From Marinobacter nauticus (GTDB lineage Bacteria; Pseudomonadota; Gammaproteobacteria; Enterobacterales; Shewanellaceae): a stretch of 64,000 bases of DNA. The notes under the pieces were generated by a model that made no database searches, was not told the DNA's origin, and saw nothing but the letters and a program-made list of their open reading frames with translations. This document shows, one piece after another, positions 8,176 through 15,665 of this stretch. Position 1 is the stretch's first letter. Each line of letters begins with the position of its first letter. The translations under genes and the position numbers were made by a program. The stretch spans positions 186,001 to 250,000 of the forward strand of contig NZ_JAHVJZ010000003.1 in NCBI RefSeq assembly GCF_019801015.1, given 5' to 3'.

Positions 8176-8742
8176 ATGAACCCATTACAACAGCGGATCC
8201 TGGAACAAGGCGTAGTCAAGAGCGCCGCCGCACTGGATGCCAGCGCCTTCCTGACCAAACAGGTGGACGTGGCCCTTCTGAACTGGTGTGCGCAAACCAT
8301 CGCCGAGCAGTACCGCGACGCGGGCATCGATAAGGTGGTCACCATTGAAGCCGGCGGCATCGCCATCGGTACCCTGACGGCATTGGCTCTGGGCAAGCCT
8401 TTGGTGGTGTGCAAAAAGGCCGCCAGCATTCTGGACAATGCCGACCTGTACACCGAAGAAGTGAAAAGCTTCACCAAAAACACCCAATACACCCTCACCT
8501 GCGACAAGCGTCATCTGAATGCCGGGGAAAAGGTGCTGTTTGTCGACGACTTCCTGGCCCACGGTCAGGCCCTGCTGGGCATGAAAAGCGTCTGTGAACA
8601 GGCGGGCGCCGAGCTGGCCGGGCTCGGCATCGTGATTGAAAAATCCTTCCAGGAGGGCCGCAGCATTGCCGGGCAGATGAATCTGCCTCTGCTGTCGCTG
8701 GCCCGACTCAAATCTTTGGAACACGGAATCGAGTTCCACTGA
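8176..8742 (+). CDS. xpt: Xanthine phosphoribosyltransferase, Bacillus type
   Basis: 188 residues, matching the Bacillus Xpt length (about 194) and not the shorter E. coli Gpt. It converts xanthine and PRPP to XMP for purine salvage. Visible landmarks are the N-terminal VKSAAALDASAFLTKQVD, IEAGGIAIGTLTALALGKPLV, VVCKKAAS, and the PRPP loop VLFVDDFLAHGQALLG around residues 125-140. The ATG at 8176 is 22 bases after the permease stop. XMP made here feeds GuaA, encoded 10 kb away. The riboswitch upstream implies repression of the whole operon when guanine is plentiful. Confidence 0.93.
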   Translation: MNPLQQRILEQGVVKSAAALDASAFLTKQVDVALLNWCAQTIAEQYRDAGIDKVVTIEAGGIAIGTLTALALGKPLVVCKKAASILDNADLYTEEVKSFTKNTQYTLTCDKRHLNAGEKVLFVDDFLAHGQALLGMKSVCEQAGAELAGLGIVIEKSFQEGRSIAGQMNLPLLSLARLKSLEHGIEFH

Positions 8743-8797
8743 ACAGCGGTCCGCTGCGGCGGCAACCACTGTGCCCTACAAAAAATGAAAACAAAAC

Positions 8798-8836
8798 GAC
8801 CCCCGTCAGAAAGGATTCTGACGGGGGTCACCCTAT
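8798..8836. terminator. Bidirectional terminator between xpt and the VOC gene
   Basis: Perfect 14-base stem: GACCCCCGTCAGAA (8798-8811) with TTCTGACGGGGGTC (8816-8829). T-rich sequence follows on both strands. Confidence 0.9.
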
Positions 8837-8854
8837 TTTTGAGGCCGAAAACGC

Positions 8855-9232
8855 TCACTTCATGGAGTGCAGGCCGATGGTATTGCCATCCGGATCCGCC
8901 GCAATGGTAATAAAACCGTACTCGCCAATGCTCATCTTGGGCCGCAACACCTGGCCACCGGCGCCAGCCACCCGGTCCTGCTGAACCTGGCAGTCCTCAC
9001 ACCCGAAGTAGACAACGGTGCTGTTGCCGCCGGGCTTCACCCCCTCCATCTGGCAGATGGCACCGGGCGCGCCCGGTGCATCGTTCTCCCAGGGAAACGC
9101 CCACATCACTGGCCCGCCCCCTTCGCCGGCGTTCAGCTCAAACAGCTCAACATCGAACAGCGCCTGATAGAACGTCACCGCGCGCTGAATGTCCGACACG
9201 TAGATCTCAAACCACCCCACAGGATTGCCCAT
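8855..9232 (-). CDS. VOC-superfamily (glyoxalase/dioxygenase fold) protein
   Basis: 125 residues. One VOC module: GWFEIYVSDIQRAVTFYQALFDV at the N-terminus (shown split: GWFEIYVSDIQ, RAVTFYQALFDV) and FITIAADPDGNTIGLHS at the C-terminus, the usual beta-alpha-beta-beta-beta repeats. The start ATG at 9232 has AAGGAGA eight bases ahead; the longer frame upstream is not supported. Such small VOC proteins include glyoxalases, antibiotic-binding proteins and many of unknown role. Nothing in the context gives a substrate. It stands alone between two terminators. Confidence 0.85.
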   Translation of the reverse strand: MGNPVGWFEIYVSDIQRAVTFYQALFDVELFELNAGEGGGPVMWAFPWENDAPGAPGAICQMEGVKPGGNSTVVYFGCEDCQVQQDRVAGAGGQVLRPKMSIGEYGFITIAADPDGNTIGLHSMK

Positions 9233-9298
9233 CGTCTTCTCCTTGCTGCAAATTGGCCTTCTCAGCATAGAGGGTTTTGGGCGTGCTCCCCCAACCCA

Positions 9299-9324
9299 GA
9301 AAACGCCTTCTTACGAAGGCGTTT
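9299..9324 (-). terminator. Terminator of the polyferredoxin gene
   Basis: AAACGCCTTC / GAAGGCGTTT stem of ten base pairs with a four-base loop, followed on the minus strand by TTCT. Confidence 0.75.
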
Positions 9325-9351
9325 CATGAGCACGGAAGAGGAAGGGATACC

Positions 9352-10644
9352 TCAAAACAGGGGCAGGTTCTCCAGTCGCTGCCACAGCATGGTGCGCATC
9401 ATTGGCGACGTATCACTGCCCCACATGCCTGCGGCATAAAAGAACAGCGGCAGCACAAACAGAAAGCCGATCAACACCAGTACCATAGCGCGCGGCGTCA
9501 GCGGCCAGCGGCGTCCCGGCGCACTGAGGGCTAGCGCGCCTCTGGCGGGGCAGGCCGCCACACAACGCTGGCAGCTGTGGCACTCATCGCTGTGTACGGT
9601 GCCCACCACCTCCACATGGATGCGGGAGGGGCACGCCCGATGGCATTTGTCGCAGTTCATGCCCTTGGCTTCGCGCAAGCACCGGCCGGTATCGCGGCGG
9701 ATTTTGTAGGGGCTGAACGCACCGGCGATGGCCATCAGGGCACCGTAAGGACACAGGTAGCGGCACACGCCGTTGCGTCGCACCAGAGCCAAAGCCACCA
9801 CCACCATCAGACCAACGACCATTCCGGCGGAGGGCTGGGTGAACAACACCCACATTTTCAGATCGGCGGCCTGGTGATACATCCCCTGGAGATAGCGGGC
9901 CACCATCATTGCGGGCATGCCACTCATCAGCAGATTCACCAGCCAGGCCAGAATGCCGTACTTCACCAACCGGAGTGCCCAATCCGCCAGCCAGGCCAAT
10001 ACGGTGATGGTGCGATTAAGCCACTGCGGACCTCGCGCCAGCGTGTCGCGCCAATCCACTTTCAGCACACGACGGCGCAGTTGATAGCCCTGCTCTCCCA
10101 GCCAGCCAATCGGGCAGGCCCAACCACAAAACGCCCGCTTTACCGTCAGGCTGAGACCCAGTGCCGCCAGCAGCATCACCAGCCCCGCGGGATGGTGCGT
10201 GTCCCACAACCCCAGTTCCAACAGCCCTTTGAGCTGAATCAATGCGGCAATCGGAAGAAACGCGTCCACCACATCCGGCCGGGCAACACTGGGCACCCCG
10301 CCGTCCAGTTGCCAGACATGAATCGCGTATTGCGCACCGGCGGCGGCCATGGCAGCCACCAGCAACCATTGCGTGATGTCACGCCAGCGATTCCAGTCCC
10401 GGGCCTTATGAGGTTCACTCTGAAACCACACAAATGGTCGGCGTTGAGGCATGACCGTGGCCAGCAACAGTACCAGCGTTACGCCCGCCAGCCCGAGCCA
10501 CAACAGCGGTGCCAGCGACAAACCCAGAGCCAACAGGGCCAAAACCGCGGTGATGCCCGCGCCGTAACGTCGCTGACCGCTCAATAGCGCCCAACTGCCC
10601 ATAATCAACGCCAGGCCCATTGCCAGCCATTCAGTGATGCTCAT
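9352..10644 (-). CDS. Membrane 4Fe-4S polyferredoxin (NapH/YccM-like)
   Basis: 430 residues. Two N-terminal membrane segments, a periplasmic stretch, then further segments carrying the paired motifs CGWACPIGW and CRYLCPYGAL typical of NapH/NosR/CcoG proteins. A C-terminal cytoplasmic double ferredoxin follows (CLREAKGMNCDKCHRACP and CHSCQRCVAACP, two [4Fe-4S] sites), and a final hydrophobic helix. Proteins of this group pass electrons between the quinone pool and cytoplasmic or periplasmic partners. The ATG at 10644 follows AGAGGG; a GTG six codons upstream is less likely. No partner reductase is nearby, so its electron acceptor is unknown. It is transcribed divergently from a TetR-family gene that may control it. 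Confidence 0.85.
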   Translation of the reverse strand: MSITEWLAMGLALIMGSWALLSGQRRYGAGITAVLALLALGLSLAPLLWLGLAGVTLVLLLATVMPQRRPFVWFQSEPHKARDWNRWRDITQWLLVAAMAAAGAQYAIHVWQLDGGVPSVARPDVVDAFLPIAALIQLKGLLELGLWDTHHPAGLVMLLAALGLSLTVKRAFCGWACPIGWLGEQGYQLRRRVLKVDWRDTLARGPQWLNRTITVLAWLADWALRLVKYGILAWLVNLLMSGMPAMMVARYLQGMYHQAADLKMWVLFTQPSAGMVVGLMVVVALALVRRNGVCRYLCPYGALMAIAGAFSPYKIRRDTGRCLREAKGMNCDKCHRACPSRIHVEVVGTVHSDECHSCQRCVAACPARGALALSAPGRRWPLTPRAMVLVLIGFLFVLPLFFYAAGMWGSDTSPMMRTMLWQRLENLPLF

Positions 10645-10858
10645 CTTTTTCCCTCTGGTCACGCCGTTTTCGGTGACGATGGCTAAAGGGTAAAAAAAGG
10701 GGGGGCGGCAAACCGAGAAACAAAACCCAGGATCTGTGTCATTTCATCCATGGCGTTTGGCTTTTGTGATCCTTCAGGCAGTTTGCGCCCCCCGGGGGAA
10801 CCTCTGAACCGTCAACGAACCTTAAGGCTCTGAGAACCTTCCCTTAAAGCCCGAGACC

Positions 10859-11425
10859 ATGGACAGCCAAACACGCATTCTGCGCGCCTTCACTGCACTG
10901 CTGAATCAGCGCGAGTACCGGCAGATCACCATTCAGGACCTGATCGCCGAAGCGGGCATCAGCCGCAGCACTTTCTATCGGCACTTCACCGCCAAGCTGG
11001 GGATCATCACCTACCTTCACCAACGCCGGTTTGCCACCCTGCTGTGTGAACTCTCCACGGCAGATGACTGGCGCCGGCCGGAGCCGCCAGCCTCGTTGGT
11101 GGCGATGTTTGCCCGGTTCGAGGGGCAGCGTGCCATGCATCGCTCCTTTAACGACGCTCTTGGGGCCGACGGTGAGCCGGCGCTGAAACAGATAGAGCAG
11201 GCGTTGATCCAGCACCTGGCTGGCCGGCTGGAGATGGCCTTTCCCACGGCGCTTTGGTGCATCCCCCCCAGAGACGTGGCGCTTTCTATCGCCGGCCTCT
11301 ACCAAACCCACCTGACCCATTGGCGCCAGGGCCAGGCCCGGGGTGATGCTCACACGGTCGCCACACTGGTACACCGCCACAGTCGCGCTTTGGTCTGGGA
11401 TGCCCTGCGGACTGAGACAGCCTGA
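10859..11425 (+). CDS. TetR/AcrR-family transcriptional regulator
   Basis: 188 residues. The N-terminal helix-turn-helix reads ITIQDLIAEAGISRSTFYRHF (split ITIQDLIAEAG, ISRSTFYRHF) at about residues 21-42, diagnostic of TetR. The C-terminal ligand domain is divergent and gives no ligand. The gene starts 214 bases from the divergent polyferredoxin gene, the usual arrangement for a repressor and its target. The shared region has several GAACC elements (10798, 10806, 10817, 10834) but no clear long palindrome. It likely regulates itself and the neighbour; that is inference. Confidence 0.88.
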   Translation: MDSQTRILRAFTALLNQREYRQITIQDLIAEAGISRSTFYRHFTAKLGIITYLHQRRFATLLCELSTADDWRRPEPPASLVAMFARFEGQRAMHRSFNDALGADGEPALKQIEQALIQHLAGRLEMAFPTALWCIPPRDVALSIAGLYQTHLTHWRQGQARGDAHTVATLVHRHSRALVWDALRTETA

Positions 11426-11804
11426 TCCCCGCCCTGCCCCACGCCGACACAGGTGAATAACATTTCTTTCTGACCGGCTCATCAAAGGATGCAGCCGTGT
11501 TGCAAATTTGTCCCAGCGCACACTTTTTGCGCTTGGCGCACAAAACACCGACAAATCAACCTGAACGGAATGTTAACGCCAAGACGCCTCCAAAGGCGCA
11601 TTCTTACGTATCTTCCCGTCCCAAATCTCATTTGAAGTACTTTCGCATCACCTTTTTGCAACATCATTAATTCTTTTGGAACAACAACTTAGTTGACACA
11701 ACTCGCATTTACATGAAGTATCGGCGTGTAAGCAACTTGTGTTGCTTCTGGGATAAAAATAATCACAAATGGCCGCCAGGAACGGGCGGAGATTTAGGGA
11801 GTTA
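11426..11804 (+). promoter_or_regulatory. Intergenic region upstream of the TonB-dependent receptor
   Basis: 379 bases without a gene. A good -35 element TTGACA lies at 11693-11698 with a weak -10 (AAGTAT, 11716-11721). An exact hairpin AAGCAAC-TTGT-GTTGCTT lies at 11730-11747 in the expected leader, 57 bases before the start codon. Confidence 0.5.
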
Positions 11805-14483
11805 ATGATGGCTATGGAATCATCGGTATCCAAAGCAGTACGCCAAGGATTACTCGCTACCACTTTGGGCTCACTGGCCTGGATTGGTTCAGGGGCTGCA
11901 ATGGCTGAAGAAGCCCCGGCAGTAACGGACGACGTAGAACGTATTGAAGTAACCGGGTCCCGCATTTCACGCACCGACGTGGAAACCGCCTCTCCGGTAC
12001 AGATCCTCGACCGCAGCTTTATCGACAAATCCGGTGTGTCCAACATCGCTGACCTGCTGAAACAGGTACCGGCTAACCAATCCACTCAGGATGTACGCCA
12101 AACCAACGGCTTCGCGGGCGCGGCCTCCGGTGTCGACCTCAACGGTCTGGGCGTCGGCAGTACGCTGACCCTGTTGAACGGTCGCCGCATGGCACCGCAT
12201 GGCCGTCCGACCATGACCGGCACCGCAGAGATGTTCGTGAACATCGACACGATCCCGCTGGCCGCGGTTGAGCGTGTTGAGATCCTGCGTGACGGCGCGT
12301 CCGCCATTTACGGCTCTGACGCCATCGCCGGGGTGGTAAACATCATCCTGCGCAAGGACTACGAAGGGGTTGAGCTGAGCACCCGCTACGGCCAGACCAC
12401 CGACGGCTCCAATATGGAGGAGATCGAAAACAGCGTCTTCGCCGGTGTTGCCAACGACAAAACCAGCCTGACCATGATGGTGTCGCAGTATAAGCGCGAC
12501 GGCATTCTGGGCTCCGATCTGGGCCTGAGCGCCAACAACGGCCTGTTTGACCACTCCAGCTCCGCAACCCCGGCGGGTACCGTATGGGTACCGGGCGGTG
12601 ATTACGCTGCCACCTCCGACCGCTGCGCTGAGAATAACGGCGACGGCACCTGTAAGTACGACTACATGCCGGTCAACAGCGTACTGCCCAAGATCGAGCG
12701 TTGGGGCCTGATGGCCAACCTGAGCCATGAACTGAGCGCCGACCACATCTTCAAAGTGGAAACCCTGCTCTCCAACTCCGAAAGCAGCTACCAGTCCGCC
12801 CCGGCCCCCTGGTTTGCCGACAATGACGGCGTCACCATCAACCCGAACAACCCGATTTATGACCAAATCGCGTCCGGTGACGGCGTTTGGGACAACGGCG
12901 AAGCCTGGGATGGCAGTGAGCTGACCTTCCGTCGCCGCTTTGAGGAAGTGGGCCCGCGTACCACTCACGAAGAGAGCAACAGCTATCGCGTTCTGGTCGG
13001 TCTGGACGGTTACCTGGGTGAGTCCTGGACCTACTCCACCGGCGTAGTGTTCAACAAGTCCTACACCGTAAACCGCTCCGGCAACATGGTGTCCGCCTCC
13101 CGCGCGACTGAAGCCCTGAACCAGGGTGTCGACCTGAACGGCGACGGCGTGATCAGCGATGACGAGTGGTTCAATCCGCTGGCCGAAATCTCTGCGGATA
13201 TGGCGGACTACCTGCGCGCCACCACCTTCCAGGAATCCACCTACACCACCTGGAGCGCTGACTTCACCATCTCCAACAGCGAGCTGTTTGAGATGTGGGC
13301 CGGTTACGTGGGCATGGCTGCCGGTATCGAATACCGCGAAGAGAAGCTGCAGGACATCTCCAGTGACAACCTGAAGTCCGGTGACCTGGTGGGTACCGGT
13401 GGTTCCGACGCCAGCGGCGAGCGTGACCAGTTCTCCGCCTATGTGGAGTTTGCGGTTCCGCTGATGGACAACGACTTCGGTTACTGGGATATGCAGGTGG
13501 CCGGTCGCTTCGAGGACTACTCTGACTTCGGTACCAAGACCACCCCGAAAGTGGCCATGAGCTACACCCCGACCCCGGGTGTGATGGTTCGAGGCTCCTA
13601 CTCCGAAGGTTTCCGCGCCCCGAACCTGTATGAGCTGGATGGCGCCAGTGTCGGCTTCCAGAAAGTGATCGACCCGCAGCGTTGCTTCGAAGGCGGCCCG
13701 AACACTCCTAAGGATTGTGGCTCCGTGCAAACGCGGATTGTCAGCGGCGGTAACCCGGATCTGGATCCGGAAACCTCCACCTCCTACAACGCCGGTGTCG
13801 TGCTGGACTTCGACAGCATTGGCTGGGTCGATGGTCTGAGCCTGACCCTCGATTACTTCAACATCGAGCACAAGGACCGGATCGAGAAGCTGAGCGCGAC
13901 CGAGATCCTGCGTCTTGAGGAAGCCGGTAAACTGCCGGAAGGCACCGAAGTAATCCGTGGTCCGGCTGACGGCGACCTGCCCGGTGAGATTCTGGAGATC
14001 CACACCTTCTCCACCAACCTGGGTTCCCGCGAAGTCACTGGCTACAACTTAGGCCTGAACTACGTGGTTGGCCTGGGCAGCTACGGCGAACTGTCCTTCA
14101 ATAACGCCACCTACTACCTCGACAGCTATGAAGTCGAAGGCGAACAGTGGGCCGGCACCTGGCTGCAGCCGCGCGTGCGCAACACCGCGCAGATCGGCTG
14201 GGATTACGAGGACTGGGCCTCTTCCATGAGCATCGTCTACCGCGGTCGTTACGATGACTACTATGGCGAATACTTCGGCGTACAGGATGAAGTGCCTTCC
14301 ATGACCACCTTCAACCTGCAGGTGAGCTACATGGGCTTCAACAACCTGACCCTGACCATGGGTGCGGACAACCTGTTCGACAAGGATCGTCCGGTGGACG
14401 CTTCCAGCGATACCGGTGGCACCTCTGATCTGGACAACCCGTACGGTCGCTTCGTCTACGGCCAGGCCAAGCTGGTGTTCTGA
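11805..14483 (+). CDS. TonB-dependent outer membrane receptor
   Basis: 892 residues. Signal peptide (about 34 residues, ending GAAMA), then a TonB-box-like acidic stretch, EVTGSRISRTDVETASPVQIL, a plug domain with LNGRRMAPHG and VERVEILRDGASAIYGSDAIAGVVNIIL (split VERVEILRDGAS, AIYGSDAIAGVVNIIL), and a long 22-strand barrel ending in aromatic FVYGQAKLVF. The start ATG at 11805 follows AGGGAG. It lacks an N-terminal STN domain, so it is not a transducer type. Calcium-loop-like segments (DLNGDGVISDDEW) occur in a barrel loop. This class in Alteromonadales is often used for peptides, siderophores or plant-derived compounds; no substrate can be read from the context. Confidence 0.93.
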   Translation: MMAMESSVSKAVRQGLLATTLGSLAWIGSGAAMAEEAPAVTDDVERIEVTGSRISRTDVETASPVQILDRSFIDKSGVSNIADLLKQVPANQSTQDVRQTNGFAGAASGVDLNGLGVGSTLTLLNGRRMAPHGRPTMTGTAEMFVNIDTIPLAAVERVEILRDGASAIYGSDAIAGVVNIILRKDYEGVELSTRYGQTTDGSNMEEIENSVFAGVANDKTSLTMMVSQYKRDGILGSDLGLSANNGLFDHSSSATPAGTVWVPGGDYAATSDRCAENNGDGTCKYDYMPVNSVLPKIERWGLMANLSHELSADHIFKVETLLSNSESSYQSAPAPWFADNDGVTINPNNPIYDQIASGDGVWDNGEAWDGSELTFRRRFEEVGPRTTHEESNSYRVLVGLDGYLGESWTYSTGVVFNKSYTVNRSGNMVSASRATEALNQGVDLNGDGVISDDEWFNPLAEISADMADYLRATTFQESTYTTWSADFTISNSELFEMWAGYVGMAAGIEYREEKLQDISSDNLKSGDLVGTGGSDASGERDQFSAYVEFAVPLMDNDFGYWDMQVAGRFEDYSDFGTKTTPKVAMSYTPTPGVMVRGSYSEGFRAPNLYELDGASVGFQKVIDPQRCFEGGPNTPKDCGSVQTRIVSGGNPDLDPETSTSYNAGVVLDFDSIGWVDGLSLTLDYFNIEHKDRIEKLSATEILRLEEAGKLPEGTEVIRGPADGDLPGEILEIHTFSTNLGSREVTGYNLGLNYVVGLGSYGELSFNNATYYLDSYEVEGEQWAGTWLQPRVRNTAQIGWDYEDWASSMSIVYRGRYDDYYGEYFGVQDEVPSMTTFNLQVSYMGFNNLTLTMGADNLFDKDRPVDASSDTGGTSDLDNPYGRFVYGQAKLVF

Positions 14484-14501
14484 TTTCCTAACCTCAGAGT
14501 C

Positions 14502-14529
14502 AAAGGGCACTTCGGTGCCCTTTTTTTTT
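14502..14529 (+). terminator. Intrinsic terminator after the TonB-dependent receptor
   Basis: GGGCAC-TTCG-GTGCCC stem-loop with UUCG tetraloop, followed by nine Ts. Confidence 0.95.
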
Positions 14530-14601
14530 GAATTGAGGCCGGTACACCTGCCCGCTGTGCTGGACTAGGCTTGAAATCGACCGAGTAAAAGGAGCCCTTT
14601 T

Positions 14602-15042
14602 ATGGCAATTGCACAACTGTTGCAGTTGGGAGCCCGGGCGTTTTCCCAAAGCGGCACCAATGCCGCCCACCTGCCCGAAGAGAATGTGGTGGCCGCCCTG
14701 GCCAACCTGCTGGGCGGCGACGCCGATGGCACCGGCATCGACCTGAGCACGCTGCTGGAACGCCTGAGCAGCGCCGGACTCATGAACCTGGCCGAAAGCT
14801 GGCTCGGAGACGGGGACAATGCGCCCCTGACTGCGCCGCAGCTATCCCGGGCACTGGGTCAGGACAAACTGACCAGTTTTGCCACCCAGCTTGGGCTGGA
14901 GCAAAGTGACGCAGAAGCGGGGCTGGTTCAGGCGATCCCGGCCATCATCGACAAAGCCAGCAGTGACGGCCAATTGCTGGAACTCTCTGGTGGCGCGGAA
15001 GGCATCATGGGAATGGTCGGCAAGCTGTTTGGCAAATCCTGA
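14602..15042 (+). CDS. YidB-family (DUF937) protein
   Basis: 146 residues. The central part (GLMNLAESWLG, PLTAPQLSRALGQDKLTSFATQLGL, and AIPAIIDKAS; quoted in pieces) follows the E. coli YidB pattern GLGAILSTWLS...SGEQLESALG...LGQKLGV...LPKIIDALSPQG. YidB is a helical protein of unknown function; the fold is described as homeodomain-like. The start ATG at 14602 follows AAGGAG. It has its own promoter space after the receptor terminator and no obvious operon partner. Confidence 0.8.
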   Translation: MAIAQLLQLGARAFSQSGTNAAHLPEENVVAALANLLGGDADGTGIDLSTLLERLSSAGLMNLAESWLGDGDNAPLTAPQLSRALGQDKLTSFATQLGLEQSDAEAGLVQAIPAIIDKASSDGQLLELSGGAEGIMGMVGKLFGKS

Positions 15043-15665
15043 ACCCGCAGCCCCTGGATAAGACGCTGCGGCTCGGATTGCACCAGCCCTGCTTCCACCC
15101 CGTTTACCCAGCGACTCCATCCGCCATCTTTGCCGATGAACCACACCGGAATGGATCAACATCGCCCCTGGCGCACCAAAACCAGAAAAGAGTATTCTCA
15201 GTAACACCCAATTATTTTGAATCCAAAAGAAACAGCAAAGCCTTATATATCCACACGGACTCAACAAATAATAAAAAGGCATTTACCCAGCAAATCCAAA
15301 AATGAATCTCAACTCGCCTTTTTCGAGCATTAAAACAGAAAAATATCCCCACAAAACGGCAGGGGCGCATTACTTTAAATAAGAATGGCTCTCACTCGAC
15401 CACAACCTCACCTTTACCGCCCGATCACATACCGAGCCGATTCAGACTGAATATTAATCGAAAATGCCTACCCGATCGCTATTCGTGACGCCGATCACTA
15501 CCCATATACCTCTTTAGGTATACCTCCAAAGAGATATTTGTTACTACCTTGATCACACTTCCTTTAAAATCGAATTCCCACCTGTGACGTTATTAAATTG
15601 GTAATGCTTAAATCATTCCTGCAATGGGTTTATTGCCAACAAAATAAATATTGCAGAGGGATATG
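15043..15665 (+). promoter_or_regulatory. Long AT-rich region upstream of nrfA
   Basis: 623 bases with no supported gene on the plus strand; base composition turns AT-rich from about 15180. Near the nrfA end are NarL/NarP-like heptamers (see 15499-15527), a TTGATCACA element at 15549-15557 resembling half of an FNR/CRP site, and TGTGACGT at 15583-15590. These suit a gene controlled by nitrate/nitrite and anaerobiosis. The minus strand near 15030-15130 reads as coding-like sequence but has no start. Confidence 0.5.
15499..15527 (+). promoter_or_regulatory. NarP/NarL-like heptamer cluster with a perfect dyad
   Basis: TACCCAT (15499-15505) and TACCTCT (15507-15513) both fit the TACYYMT heptamer, and TACCTCC (15521-15527) is one base off. 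The middle part is a perfect inverted repeat TATACCT-CTTT-AGGTATA (15505-15522). It lies about 140-165 bases upstream of the nrfA start. The spacing is not the classic 7-2-7 arrangement. Confidence 0.4.

Noticed and set aside
10798-10840. GAACC repeats as a TetR operator
   Set aside because: Four copies at irregular spacing (8, 11 and 17 bases) with no symmetry; TetR operators are usually palindromic.
11967-14003. 678-codon open frame antisense to the TonB-dependent receptor
   Set aside because: Low-complexity translation rich in Val, Gly, His; no domain; shadow of a real gene. The same holds for similar long antisense frames over lctP, nrfA, guaA, guaB, cstA, secD, hscA and the RND pump.
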